Shown: positions 10,265 to 21,159, counted from the stretch's first letter. The stretch: 64,000 bases of DNA from Mikania micrantha (GCA_009363875.1 CM018680.1:68773139-68837138), one strand, 5' to 3'. Notes: generated by a model from the letters alone, not told the origin. Numbers and translations are program-made.

Positions 10265-13200
10265 ATGGCAGGCGAAGGGGGAGAAGGTGGACGTGTTAGA
10301 GGTCGAGGCCGACCACCTAAAAACAAGAAGCAAGCTGAGGAAGTACCAGTGAATAATGCGGAACCTGAAGTTAACAATGAAGAAGAAAATGAAGAGGAAG
10401 AAATTAGACTTGAACCGGTGGTGGTAAAGGCAATATCTAATGAAGTCCGTAAAATTTTAAAAGACCTATTACCTTCAGATAAAACCAAAGCCGAAAAGGA
10501 AACTACTAAAGAAGGAGCTACTGAGGAAGAAGAAAGAGCTAACAGCTCTAACATAGAGCACGATGAAGATGAGATATTGATTATCAATAATAAAGGTAAG
10601 GGTTCGGATACAAAGAAACCCAAAGGATGTGATTATAAAGCTTTTAAAGGATGTAATCCTCCACCATTTGATGGTAAGAAGGATGCGGTGGCTACCTGCC
10701 ATTGGGTTTCGGCTATGGAGGCGGTTATTGAGATTAGTGAATGTCGGGTTGATCAAGCTGTGAAATTTGCAGCTCATTCATTTACTGAAGAAGCTTTACA
10801 CTGGTGGAACACGGTCAAGCAGTCAAAGACCACTACTGATGTGGAAGGTATGAAATGGGAAAATTTAAAGGAATTAGTTATGAAACACTTTTGTCCGAAG
10901 AATGAAATTGATAAAATCGAACGGGAATTTCTGATTTTGAAAGCTGGACGTATGAATCACCGGCAATATACGTCCAAATTTAATGAAATGTCAAGACTGG
11001 TTCCTCATTTGGTAAACACGGAGGAACGCAGGTTGAAGTTATATGTGGAAGGACTACCACCTAAAGTCCGAACACATGTGAAGGCGCATGCTCCCAGAAC
11101 TTTTGAATCAACCGTGGAAATTAGCGGTATTGTCTGGGATGATGTATTGGAAGCTGAACCAATACAGGAAGAATCTAAGCAAAAATGGTCATCTAGATTT
11201 AAAAGAAACCGAAATGACAAACCAGGACCCCCTATGAAAAGGTTTAAAATGGAAGGAATTGAAACATGCCCTAAGTGTGGAAGGAAACATGGGGGAGAAT
11301 GTAGGATGGGGACTACTTTGTGCTATCGTTGTGGAAAAACTGGACATTTTTCGAATAATTGTCCAAGTATGTCAAAATGTTATAATTGTGGTGGAATCGG
11401 TCATATGAGCAGGAATTGTTTTAAACCAAAGATGATGCCTACTGAAGCTAACAAACCTGAAAGTAGCAAGGGAGGTGATAAACAAAAGGCAAAAGCTCGT
11501 GCCTTTACTATGACTAAGGATCAGGCAGATAAAGACCCGGATGTGGTGACAGGTACATTCTTGATTAATGATATCCCTGCTTCAGTTCTATTTGATTCTG
11601 GTGCAAGTATGAGCTTTGTGGCTATTGCTTTTTGTGATAAACTGTGTGTAAATGTTAAAAAGATAGAAAATGCCTTTAACATAGAAACTGCTCTTGGTAA
11701 ATCGACTAGAGTAACGGAAGCCATCGAGGATAATTGTTATATTGATATAGAAAGTCATAGATTCCCTGTTAAGTTGTTTCTGATTACGTTAGGAGGTTTC
11801 GATGTAGTTTTGGGCATGGATTGGTTGGCCAAACATGAGGCTAACATTGTCTGTCGACGAAATATGATTTTCTTAACGGCTCTTAATGGGAGTTCAGTAA
11901 CGGTTTATGGGGATAAAGTGTTCAACGCGCCTAAAGTCATTTCAATGATTAAGGCGGGTGAATTTATGAGGCGAGGGTGTGAGGCTTATCTGGCTTATGT
12001 TATTGATAAAGAAACTAAGGTAAAAGAATTGGAAGACGTACCCGTGGTGTGTAACTTTCCTGATGTATTTCCTGAGAATTTGCCAGGACTTCCACCTGAT
12101 CGGGAAATCGAATTCCAAATTGATGTTGTGCCAGGAGCTCAACCTGTCGCCAAGGCACCGTACCGTCTGGCTCCAACAGAAATGAAAGAATTAATGACCC
12201 AACTACAAGACCTTCTAGACAAAGGTTTTATACGACCAAGTGTGTCACCTTGGGGTGCACCAGTGTTGTTTGTAAAGAAAAAGGATGGAAGTATGAGGAT
12301 GTGTATTGATTATAGGGAATTGAATAAGCTCACAATAAAGAATAAGTATCCGTTACCAAGAATTGACGATCTATTTGATCAATTGCAAGGGGCAAGTTGG
12401 TTTTCTAAAATAGATCTCAGATCAGGGTATCATCAATTAAAGGTGAGAGAACAAGATATTCCGAAGACAGCGTTTCGCACACGTTATGGACACTATGAGT
12501 TTCTTGTGATGTCTTTCGGATTAACAAACGCTCCTGCGGCGTTTATGGATTTAATGAATCGGGTGTGCAGACCTATGTTAGACCGATCAGTGATTGTGTT
12601 TATTGACGATATATTAATATACTCAAGGAGTGAAGGTGATCATGCGTGTCATATCCGGGAAGTTCTTGAAATACTAAGAAGAGAAAAGCTTTATGCTAAA
12701 TTCTCTAAATGTGCCTTTTGGCTACGGGAAGTACAATTTTTAGGTCATGTTATTAGTCCAGAAGGCATAATGGTGGACCCAGCTAAAGTAGAAGCAGTTA
12801 TGAAATGGAATCCTCCGAAAACACCAACGGAAGTTCGTAGCTTTCTTGGATTAGCAGGTTATTACAGAAGATTCATCCAGGATTTCTCCAGGATTGCTAC
12901 ACCGCTGACGAAATTGACTAGGAAAGAAACAAAATATGATTGGGGTCCAACTCAGGTCCAAGCTTTTGAGGAATTGAAAAAGAGATTAACCAAAGCTCCT
13001 ATTTTAACACTGCCGGATGGTAATGAAGACATGGTTGTGTACTCAGATGCGTCTTATCTGGGTTTGGGTTGTGTACTTATGCAAAGGGGAAAGGTAATAG
13101 CATATGCCTCAAGACAATTGAAAACCCATGAAGCTTATTATCCAACACATGATTTGGAATTGGCTGCTGTGGTATTTGCTTTAAAAATTTGGAGGCATTA

Positions 13201-14491
13201 TTTATATGGAGTGAAATGTACAATCTACACAGATCATAAAAGTTTAAAATACTTCTTTGAACAGAAAGACTTGAATATGAGGCAAAGAAGATGGCTTGAA
13301 CTGCTCAAGGATTATGATTGTGAGATCTTGTATCACCCGGGCAAGGCCAACGTGGTGGCTGATGCTCTAAGTCGTAAAACAGAACACTCTGCTATATGTG
13401 TTAAGTCTTACAGTTTGGTGATAACACCAGACTTTCTGAATGAGCTCAAAGATGCACAGAAGGAAGGACTAAAGGAAGAAAATGTTGGATTCGAAAGAAT
13501 CTTTGGTCAAGTCAAGAATCTAGAAGAAAATGAATTTGGTGTTAAGATACGATTCGGTCGAATGTGGGTTCCACGAAATGGGGACATCAGGTCAAGGATT
13601 CTAGATGAAGCACATAAGTCACGTTACTCTATTCATCCTGGTGCAACGAAAATGTATCAAGACCTTCGAAAGGATTATTGGTGGCCAGGTATGAAGTTTA
13701 ATGTAATGCAATACGTAAACAAATGTTTGACATGTGCGCAAGTAAAAGCTGAACATCAGAAACCTTATGGTTATGTGCAACCTCTAGAAGTCCCGGAATG
13801 GAAATGGGAACACATCACCATGGATTTTATAACTAAGTTGCCTCTTACGGCGAAACGTCATGATGCTATTTGGGTGATTGTAGACCGGTTAACGAAAAGT
13901 GCTCATTTCTTGCCTATACGGGAGACTTATACGTCGGAGAAACTGTCTGAACTATTTGTGAAAGAAATAATTACAAGACATGGAGTTCCAGTTTCTATAG
14001 TGTCAGATCGTGACACGCGGTTCGTTTCAAGATTCTGGAAACAGTTCCATGAATCAATGGGTACAAGACTTAATATTAGCACTGCGTATCATCCTCAAAC
14101 CGACGGACAGTCTGAAAGGACTATCCAAACTTTAGAGGATATGCTCAGAGCCTGTATTATTGATTTTGGTGGCAGTTGGGATGATCATTTACCATTGGTG
14201 GAATTCTCGTACAACAATAGCTACCATGCTAGTATTGGAATGCCACCATATGAGGCATTGTACGGACGGCGTTGTAGGACACCGGTATGTTGGGGAGGTG
14301 TAGGACAGAAAGAAGTGGGAAGTAAAGCTGCAGTGTTAGATTTGACAGAAAAGCTTCAACTAGTTAAAGCGCGAATGAAAGCTGCACAGGATCGACAAAA
14401 GTCCTATGCCGATAAAAGACGGAGACCAATAGAGTTTGAAGTAGGTGATCAAGTATTGTTAAAAGTTTCACCATGGAAGGGAGTTATTTGA
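10265..14491 (+). CDS. Ty3/gypsy Gag-Pol polyprotein (gag, protease, RT, RNase H, integrase)
   Basis: A 1,408-residue open frame. In order: an acidic, Lys-rich N-terminus; the gag domain (about 110-310, with LHWWNTVK); two zinc knuckles, CYRCGKTGHFSNNC and CYNCGGIGHMSRNC (about 353-385); protease LFDSGAS (about 441); reverse transcriptase with FIDDILIYS (about 778); RNase H starting VVYSDASYLGLG (about 924); integrase zinc domain with CLTC (about 1120-1157); and the integrase core, with the aspartates at about 1186 and 1247 and the conserved glutamate further on. The frame stops with TGA at 14489-14491, short of the usual C-terminal part, which follows in the same frame after further stops. 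It probably moved with help in trans. Confidence 0.93.
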   Translation: MAGEGGEGGRVRGRGRPPKNKKQAEEVPVNNAEPEVNNEEENEEEEIRLEPVVVKAISNEVRKILKDLLPSDKTKAEKETTKEGATEEEERANSSNIEHDEDEILIINNKGKGSDTKKPKGCDYKAFKGCNPPPFDGKKDAVATCHWVSAMEAVIEISECRVDQAVKFAAHSFTEEALHWWNTVKQSKTTTDVEGMKWENLKELVMKHFCPKNEIDKIEREFLILKAGRMNHRQYTSKFNEMSRLVPHLVNTEERRLKLYVEGLPPKVRTHVKAHAPRTFESTVEISGIVWDDVLEAEPIQEESKQKWSSRFKRNRNDKPGPPMKRFKMEGIETCPKCGRKHGGECRMGTTLCYRCGKTGHFSNNCPSMSKCYNCGGIGHMSRNCFKPKMMPTEANKPESSKGGDKQKAKARAFTMTKDQADKDPDVVTGTFLINDIPASVLFDSGASMSFVAIAFCDKLCVNVKKIENAFNIETALGKSTRVTEAIEDNCYIDIESHRFPVKLFLITLGGFDVVLGMDWLAKHEANIVCRRNMIFLTALNGSSVTVYGDKVFNAPKVISMIKAGEFMRRGCEAYLAYVIDKETKVKELEDVPVVCNFPDVFPENLPGLPPDREIEFQIDVVPGAQPVAKAPYRLAPTEMKELMTQLQDLLDKGFIRPSVSPWGAPVLFVKKKDGSMRMCIDYRELNKLTIKNKYPLPRIDDLFDQLQGASWFSKIDLRSGYHQLKVREQDIPKTAFRTRYGHYEFLVMSFGLTNAPAAFMDLMNRVCRPMLDRSVIVFIDDILIYSRSEGDHACHIREVLEILRREKLYAKFSKCAFWLREVQFLGHVISPEGIMVDPAKVEAVMKWNPPKTPTEVRSFLGLAGYYRRFIQDFSRIATPLTKLTRKETKYDWGPTQVQAFEELKKRLTKAPILTLPDGNEDMVVYSDASYLGLGCVLMQRGKVIAYASRQLKTHEAYYPTHDLELAAVVFALKIWRHYLYGVKCTIYTDHKSLKYFFEQKDLNMRQRRWLELLKDYDCEILYHPGKANVVADALSRKTEHSAICVKSYSLVITPDFLNELKDAQKEGLKEENVGFERIFGQVKNLEENEFGVKIRFGRMWVPRNGDIRSRILDEAHKSRYSIHPGATKMYQDLRKDYWWPGMKFNVMQYVNKCLTCAQVKAEHQKPYGYVQPLEVPEWKWEHITMDFITKLPLTAKRHDAIWVIVDRLTKSAHFLPIRETYTSEKLSELFVKEIITRHGVPVSIVSDRDTRFVSRFWKQFHESMGTRLNISTAYHPQTDGQSERTIQTLEDMLRACIIDFGGSWDDHLPLVEFSYNNSYHASIGMPPYEALYGRRCRTPVCWGGVGQKEVGSKAAVLDLTEKLQLVKARMKAAQDRQKSYADKRRRPIEFEVGDQVLLKVSPWKGVI

Positions 14492-14863
14492 TTCAGGAAG
14501 AGAGGAAAGTTGAGTCCGAGATTCATTGGACCTTTTCGAATAATGGCACGGGTCGGTAAGGTAGCTTACCGATTAGATCTACCAGATTAACTGAGTGGAA
14601 TTCATCCGACATTTCACGTTTCACATCTGAGAAAATGTCTAGCGGATGATGTAGCATATGTGCCTTTAAATGATATTGAAGTTGATGAAAGGTTGAATTA
14701 CATAGAAGAACCAGTTGCAATTGTTGATACGAAAGAGAAACAGTTACGTAACAAGATGATCAGACAAGTTAAAGTTCAATGGAAGCACCGAAAATGATCT
14801 GAGGCTACATGGGAGACTGAAGACGAGATGAAACGACTCTACCCACATTTGTTTGAAACGTAA
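14492..14863 (+). pseudogene. C-terminal end of the gypsy integrase/chromodomain, cut off by in-frame stops
   Basis: This 124-codon segment continues the same frame without frameshift and carries recognisable landmarks: a GKLSPRFIGPFRI-like start, HPTFHVSHLRKCL, IRQVKVQWKHRK and a YPHLF end. It has stops at 14588-14590 (TAA) and 14795-14797 (TGA) besides the TGA at 14489-14491, before the natural TAA at 14861-14863. The region corresponds to the integrase C-terminal and chromodomain part that guides target choice in chromoviruses. The intact equivalent of this region is in the minus-strand element near 59320-59700. Confidence 0.85.
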
Positions 14864-14889
14864 CAGGTTTTGAGGACGAAACCTATTGT

Positions 14890-14901
14890 AAGGAGGGTAG
14901 A
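14890..14901 (+). other. Polypurine tract of the young gypsy element
   Basis: AAGGAGGGTAGA immediately upstream of the 3' LTR (start 14904); primes plus-strand synthesis in LTR retroelements. Confidence 0.8.
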
Positions 14902-14903
14902 TT

Positions 14904-17174
14904 TGTAACAACCGAAAATTTAGAAATTTAATAGTAAACGTACGAGATTTCGGTTACTGTGGAAACTGTGACGACTGCGTACGAAAAAATTCGGCAATTA
15001 TGACGTGAGCACATTTGATCGTGCTTGAAATCCACGAGGATTTAGTAACTTTTGTTATTGGGGATTGATAGTATGTGAAAAATAATGAACGTGGGCGAAA
15101 ACCGTGCGCAAAACGGAGTTCGTATGCTCCCGGAATCGCGAAACGAAGTTTAAATCAAATATTGGAAGAAAAACACGCTAGGCGCATAGCCTAACTCCCA
15201 ACCCTCCAGAGTCAGGCTATGCGCCCAGGGACTATGTTGGCTAAAAAAGTTGTTAAAGTGATCAGATCACCTGGGAAGCGTCAAAACGCATTTTCTTCGA
15301 CTATTTCTTGTTCCCAGACGTCCAAGAACTCATTTTTATCATCCTAAATTCATTTTAATGGCTTCTAATCATCCGGATCGCGCATAGGATCGTGTTTTCA
15401 AGCCCTGATCGATGTTTTAACCGCAGAAATTCGTCAGATCAGGTAACGGTTCGTTTTAACCTTCTAGTTTGATTTTGATTGATTAGATCTTGATTTTGAA
15501 AGTAATAAGATAGTTAAGATTGTTGATTATTGCCTAGATGATGGCTAGAATTGATTATAAATGAAGAACATGATGTTCTAACGGTTAAATCCTTGTTTTG
15601 AGCCGTTGTAATGCCCGGTTTGCATGAAATCACAACTATGATTATAATGGTTTAATCCATTTGATTATGACAATCTAGGTGATTAGTTGGGTTAATCTTT
15701 GAAATGCAAAGGTTAAATCTAAGTGTTTCAAACTAATCACAATCATTAACATACTTATTGGAACGATTATCTGATGTTTGTGATAACAGTCAGATTAGTA
15801 TGTTAAACATGGTTATTAAACCTATTCTAAGACGATGTTGTGATATTTCATGATATCTGGGTAATCAATGATAAGGATTTATCATTTCTAAGCCATTAAT
15901 CTGTTCAGGAACTGTTTTAGCATTATAATCAACAACACTAATTATTTGATGACTTTCAAGACAATGTCTTTGACATTGAACGTTCAGAAAGATCTAATCA
16001 ATAGGTTAAAACATAAATGATTTATTAAGTGTAAACGAATGCAGAATTACACCATTAGTACCAGTTTGCGAGTGATCTTGCTACAGTAAGACATCAGGTG
16101 AGTTCTATGAGCCCTCTTTTAATATCTTAACATTTTTGGGCTGATATGTATGTATGATAAATATTTTCGAAATGACTATGAATTCTTATAGCCCTGTTTT
16201 AAATGTTTTATCATTTTGGGCTGATATGCATGTTATAAAGTTATTTTATGAAAATGATTGTATGTATGTATGAAAGTGATTCTAACCTGATTATGGTCAG
16301 GTAAAGCATGTTTTCAGATAAAGGAATGTTTTAAAGTCTCAACTACGGTTGAGAAAGAAGTGATTATTTTTATATAAGACACTCGACTGATGTCGAGGAT
16401 GAAATGTAAAACACTTGACTGAGGTCGAGGAGGAACATAAGACACTCGACTGAGATCGAGGAGGAACATAAGACACTCGACCGAGGTTGAGGAGGAACTG
16501 TGGTTTTGTCAACTACGGTTGAGCAAAACTTGAGCACAGCGGTGAAAGGAGCCGCTTTTGCTTATGATGATTAAAAAGTCCTGCGTAAAAACAGGCCTGC
16601 CGACTGTGTGTCGCCAGTTGATGGAATCTTATGCATGTGTAAGTTATCGACTTCGGGTTGATAGTTTAAGAGCCTTGTGCTGCACAAGCCTGTTTGACCT
16701 CAGGGTCAGCAGTTGACGGTGAAGTTCCTTCACTGTATGAATGATGATATGATGTTATGATGATATGTATGTTATGTAATTATGTTATGATGCTATGTAT
16801 ATGATGAAATTATGATATGAGAACAGGTATGTTATGTATTTGGATTATGTTATACGATGACATGAATGAATAAGGATTTTCTAAGAAATGAACTTAGAAC
16901 TCACCAGCATAAAGCTGACTTGTTTTACATGCATACCAGGTTGAATAGTTTGAGAAAGGAGACCAGGAAGACTCATGGCATACGTTGAAGACTACCCCTG
17001 GCATAGACTGGCTATGTTATAAATCTAATAAAGATATGAGCTATGTATTAATGTTTGTTTAGGTTTGTATAATATTTTATGTATTCGCCTTAAATTCCGC
17101 TGCTATGATAACGTAAATATGTTTTAAAGAGTATGGGTTTGATGTTTGCCAACCGAGGGGCTCGGGGCCTCTCA
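14904..17174 (+). repeat. 3' LTR of the young gypsy element
   Basis: A 2,271-bp near-identical copy of the 5' LTR, with the same hairpin (15181-15225) and the same tandem palindromic units from 16374. It ends CTCTCA followed by the CACAT target duplication. Confidence 0.95.
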
Positions 17175-17270
17175 CACATGTCAAGTAATTTATGAATGAT
17201 TTTGTAGGTGCCCGCCTATACACTCACAGGCGTCAGCATCCATATACTAGTATGAACATTTGAAAGTTAA

Positions 17271-17851
17271 ATAAAAATTATAAAAAAAAAAACATATTAT
17301 TTTAGGAATTTTCCCCTATTTTGAATCTTCCATCGTTCTCTCATCATTTGTTATCTTCATGCCACGTAAGAATTGAAGATAATAATTCTGACTTTAGATG
17401 TTAGATCGCATGTCTTTTTGGCCGTGAGAACTCGGAATATTCAAAACTTGTGAATTATGATATATAACAAGCATAAAAAAAATAAAAAGAAAAAGTTAAA
17501 AATAAAATAAAATAAGTCAAAATTGATGGCATGGCATACTGATCGAAATGACACCAAAACTAATAAAATTAGCTGTCTATCAAATTTATACCTTCAATAT
17601 ATTCATCCACTTAGTTAAGTATCAAAACAATTGCAAAATTGCAAAGTATATAATTTCTCACATTAGTTGTACGGACAATTAATGTGAGGCTATAGACCAA
17701 AAAAATGCTCACTTACCATCAGACTTGTTTTTTGAGTTGATTTCTTCTGCTTGTTTTCATAACACACTTAAGACATTTACGCTAGATTTTGATTTAAACC
17801 CGTCCACTTATGAAAGAGCTACTCCTCCAAGAAACATCCATGCAAAGGATG
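17271..17851. other. AT-rich intergenic stretch
   Basis: A/T-rich sequence with a poly-A run near 17281. I see no gene, LTR or clear repeat structure here. Confidence 0.4.
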
Positions 17852-18260
17852 AAATAACTAGCATACACTCGGCTTCCTAGTTTTTGCCTTGGTGACAATA
17901 AAAAAATTAGACATTAGACACAAATACTTAGATAGGGTGTCAAAAACATAAATTCAAAATATTTATTAAGTATGTCATTATGTTAAACAAGACCAATTTT
18001 TGTAAAACTTGTAATTCATGTGTAAAGTTAATGAGCATCTAGTCTACAAATAAACTATTAGATATTAAAAACAAATAACTAGTAAACATTGGGCTCTCCT
18101 AGAGTCCTAGTTTAAGCCTTGGTGACAATAAAACATTAGATATTAAACACAAATACTTAGTGTGTCTAAAACATTAAGTTCAAATTAAAATATGTGTTAG
18201 TTATGCCATTATGTTAAACTAGACCAAGTCTTGTAAAACATGTAATTGTAAGTTAATGTG
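17852..18260 (+). repeat. Diverged direct duplication of about 180 bp
   Basis: Copy A (about 17852-18030) and copy B (about 18073-18260) share ATAACTAG, GCCTTGGTGACAATAAAA, ACACAAATACTTAG and ATTATGTTAAAC in the same order, with small indels. No reading frame runs through either. Confidence 0.7.
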
Positions 18261-18329
18261 TGTGGGTTAAAAATAAGGGGGTGCTTAGCGAATTTAGAAG
18301 CCAAAATAAGATGACAAATCCAAAGGAGA

Positions 18330-18790
18330 CAATGGCATAGAGACGAAACCTATTCCGACGACAAAAGTCGTTGGTATAATTTAACTTGTCCCAATGACTT
18401 CTCATTGGTATAAACCAGTTCAGATTTTTGAGAAAATTCAACCTATCCCGACAATATGTCGTCAGTTCAGGTTAAAAGTTTTGGAGTGAAAATCTGCGCC
18501 ATCCTTTTTCACCATATCCCGACGACATGTCATCAGCACAAGTTGAGACAAAAAAAAAATCCTCCATTTAATGAACTAGTAAAACATTAGCACTTTTTTT
18601 AATCATCTTATCTTGATGACATGTCGTCGGCACAGGTTGAGACAAAAAGAAATTTGTTTCCCTCCATTTAACATCGTTCTGTACAATACCTATGACGACG
18701 TATCATTGAGACATGTAATTTTTTTTGTTTCTTTGATTTTTTTATTATCGAGATATACCGACGATAAGTCATCGAAACAGGTGATCTTAT
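18330..18790. repeat. Degenerate array of a CCGACGACATGTCGTCGG-type palindrome (CACTA-like subterminal repeats)
   Basis: Six variants occur at roughly 18355, 18448, 18518, 18614, 18690 and 18758. Each is a decayed palindrome around ACATGT, and three are followed by a GTTGAGAC or ATTGAGAC phrase. Repeated short palindromes near the ends are typical of CACTA/En-Spm transposons. No CACTA terminus or transposase was found, so the family is inferred. Confidence 0.5.
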
Positions 18791-18834
18791 GTTATTTGGT
18801 AGTTTTTAATGATTATTGAGATACTAGCATAAAA

Positions 18835-19247
18835 TGATCATTAAGAGACTCATTGTTAATGATTCATATTCTTTTCATGTTTAGAGGCATCCTTAAGTAC
18901 GAATGGTTAAAAGAGTATATTTTAGTTTTACTTATTAATCATTTAGATTATATTTTAATGATTAATAGTCAATAAACCATTAAATCATGATCTCTTAACG
19001 GCCATTAAAATACTAAAAAAAAATTTTCTAAGAACCTTGTCAAAGATACTCTTGACTAACGAGTCACGTGATGTGTGTCAGTCTAATAACTAGTCAAGAT
19101 GGACAAGTTAATGCTTTTGAGATGAACTTCCTATTTCCTAACAATCATTTATCTTTGTTTTATAATAAGTTAACTGGTTTCAATAATTTAAATATCATTT
19201 ATACTATATGTATAATAAATAAAGGTTTGATATTACATTTATCAAAA
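18835..19247. other. AT-rich intergenic stretch
   Basis: No gene or defined element is visible; short ATTAAT/TTAATGATTA phrases recur at about 18830-19010. Confidence 0.35.
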
Positions 19248-19767
19248 TTCTAAGTCTATTAAAGATTTTTTTTCCCGTCTTTCTCTCTCTTAATAAATAT
19301 TTATATTATATTTTTATTAAATTTTGAACTTTTTTATCTTCTCTCATCTATTAAATATTAATGATTTTACTTAACTTAATAAATAATATGATTAAATTAT
19401 GTATCAATTCTTTAATTTTTTATAAATTTTTTTTAAAAATACATATTATGTTATTTTAAACAAATAATTTTAAAATTCAAATATTTAACGAGTGTAAATG
19501 TTTAATGCATCTATGTTTAATGTTTCATATACATATATATGTGTGTGTGTATTTGTGTGTTTTAAGAACATTTTTTATAAATTTTTAACTTTAAATTTTT
19601 TCTATATAAAAAAAGGTATAACTAATATTATTAGTATTAATATAATCATGTAAATTTAAAAAGATAAAATAAAATTATTTTATTTATGTAAATTCATGAA
19701 GACAAAATTATAAAATAACATTATTTTTTATTCGCGAGCCTGTGTATTACACATGTCTATAACCTAC
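19248..19767 (+). mobile_element. Decayed short Helitron
   Basis: The left part (TCTATTAAAG, then CCCGTCTTTCTCTCTCTT) resembles the element at 50233-50631. The right end has the palindrome TGTGTATTACACA (about 19739-19753), then CCTAC in place of the CTRR terminus. Ends have mutated, so boundaries are approximate. Confidence 0.5.
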
Positions 19768-19770
19768 TTT

Positions 19771-19773
<3 letters not shown>

Positions 19774-19827
<54 letters not shown>
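19774..19827. repeat. (TA)n microsatellite
   Basis: Uninterrupted TA dinucleotide run of about 54 bases just after the Helitron end. Confidence 0.9.
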
Positions 19828-19829
<2 letters not shown>

Positions 19830-19831
<2 letters not shown>

Positions 19832-20505
19832 AAAATGGTTGTTTAACTTGTTTCAAACGTAATGAAGTACCTTATGGAATGCGAAGGTTGGAGTGATCAG
19901 CGACAAATCTTGAAAAAAAATTAATGGATAATAAAAAGTGGTTTTGCCCTTCGTTTCTTTTTTTTTAAAGAAAAAGTTTTTGGACCTAATGAGATCTTTT
20001 ATTTATTATTATTTATTTTATTATTAATATTTTTAGACTTCAAGCTAATTTACCTTTCTAATGATAGATTTATTCAACTTATAAACTACTTTAAACTAAA
20101 TTGCATCATTATCTGAGATTAAACGTATTAACTAACTTTCAAGTTTAAAAGACAAAACCTCTTTTAAGTGAATTAATACACTCAACTGAATACAAGAGAC
20201 ACCACCTAACTCTACTATATTGTCTATAATAACATTGCGCAAAGTCAGAAATATTTATCAGTTACGAAATAAATTGCAAATAGTTATAACATTGTAAATA
20301 TTAAAATATTAAAATAAAATGGTTGTGTTTTGTTATTACTCTCAGAAATAAAGTTGGAAAAAGGTAAATAATTTTAGGTAATAATCAACATATTAACATG
20401 ATCATAATTACGCTTCTAACCTAGTAGTGTCTTCTATGCTTATTTTATAAAAGTTCTTGAGTTCAAGTCCTTCTGAAAGCATCTGTTTCTAAATAAACAG
20501 CAGTT
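19830..20505. other. AT-rich intergenic stretch
   Basis: No gene or repeat structure recognised. Confidence 0.35.
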
Positions 20506-20509
20506 TTTC

Positions 20510-21159
20510 TAGTATGAGTTTTCTCCTAAATAGTGGGATCAAGTTGCATGGTTTAGCTGTTACAAAAAATCAACACATTAACTTGACCTTTAATTTCTCT
20601 TGCTTCGTTAGTCTAAAACATGCAGTGACGTCGTGTAACTACCCTTCGCTATTCAAAGAAATACAAAAAAATTTGAAGTCAACACCAAATTCTATTTCTA
20701 TTCAACTTCTTTTCTCTAGTTGCAAATTCATTCAAGCCATCACAAAAACAACTTTAGAAACATTAACATAACAAGATTTATAAGCATCTCATTTTCTGTT
20801 TTATATATATATATATATATATATTTGAACAGCTAAACAAGTCCTCGGACCCAACAACCAACGTGTTGCGACCACAGACCATTACTAACCTCTGGAAACA
20901 ATTAAAGTCGGGTGTTGGCGAGTGCCGAATTGAGGAAACTAACACTGAGAAAGCCCCTAGTTCACCCAGAGCATTTTTGCTCTAGACGAGATTCGAACCC
21001 AAGACCTCCCATTGTTGGTGGTCAAGAAGTATTACTAAGGCTATAAGCCCAATGAATTTTTTTATATATAATCATATAATTAAGATGGCTTTCAAGAATG
21101 CATGCATCCTTTCGGTTTTTCTTGTAATGTTAATTGATAAGAAAACCTTCATTTCTTAA
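20510..21159 (+). pseudogene. Third, broken PIP-type peptide gene with a SINE in its 5' leader
   Basis: About 20560-20800 aligns with the promoter/leader of the PIP gene at 33662: both have AATCAACACATT, TTGACC, TATTCAAA, TTTTGAAGTCAA or close variants, then GCAAATTCATTCA and AAAACAACTTT in the same order. A SINE (about 20822-21060) then separates the leader from an ATG at 21085. From there MAFKNACILSVFLVMLID matches the signal peptide of copy 2, but the frame ends at 21157-21159 after 24 codons. The variable region and the SGPSP core are missing. It cannot make the hormone; a 24-residue hydrophobic product is conceivable but unlikely to matter. Confidence 0.8.
20822..21060 (-). mobile_element. 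tRNA-derived SINE in the leader of the PIP pseudogene
   Basis: On the minus strand: an A-box-like TATAGCCTTAGTAAT, a B-box GGTTCGAATCTC near 20990, and a 3' end TAGCTGTTCAAATATATA. Flanks are TATA-rich on both sides, so the target duplication cannot be delimited. Confidence 0.6.

Larger units (their letters stand above)
7667..17174 (+). mobile_element. Complete young Ty3/gypsy chromovirus-type LTR retrotransposon
   Basis: A 9,508-bp element with LTRs at 7667-9936 and 14904-17174, a 5-bp target duplication CACAT (7662-7666 and 17175-17179), an initiator-Met primer site, a polypurine tract and a gag-pol frame. By eye the LTRs differ only by one base insertion (near 7823/15060), C8000 versus T15238, and C9588 versus G16826. 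That is two substitutions in 2.27 kb, so the insertion is very recent. It sits inside the long-TIR element. Lineage is Tekay/Del-like on polymerase style and long LTRs. Confidence 0.95.
6950..17270. mobile_element. Long-TIR DNA element (MULE/foldback type) split by a gypsy retrotransposon
   Basis: The left arm (about 6950-7200) and the right arm (7500-7666 continued at 17175-17270) are imperfect inverted repeats of about 250 bp. Matching landmarks include GACTTTCAAATGTT with AACATTTGAAAGTT, TATAGGCGGGCGC with its complement near 17215, and TTTTATATTACTTTTTACG with its complement near 7530. Without the gypsy insertion the element would be about 0.8 kb and has no transposase. The superfamily is inferred from the long TIRs; target duplications were not resolved. 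Confidence 0.6.

Noticed and set aside
10234..10623. 129-codon minus-strand frame opposite the gypsy gag start
   Set aside because: Low-complexity Ser/Leu-rich shadow of the acidic, Lys/Glu-rich coding strand; no domain and no independent support.
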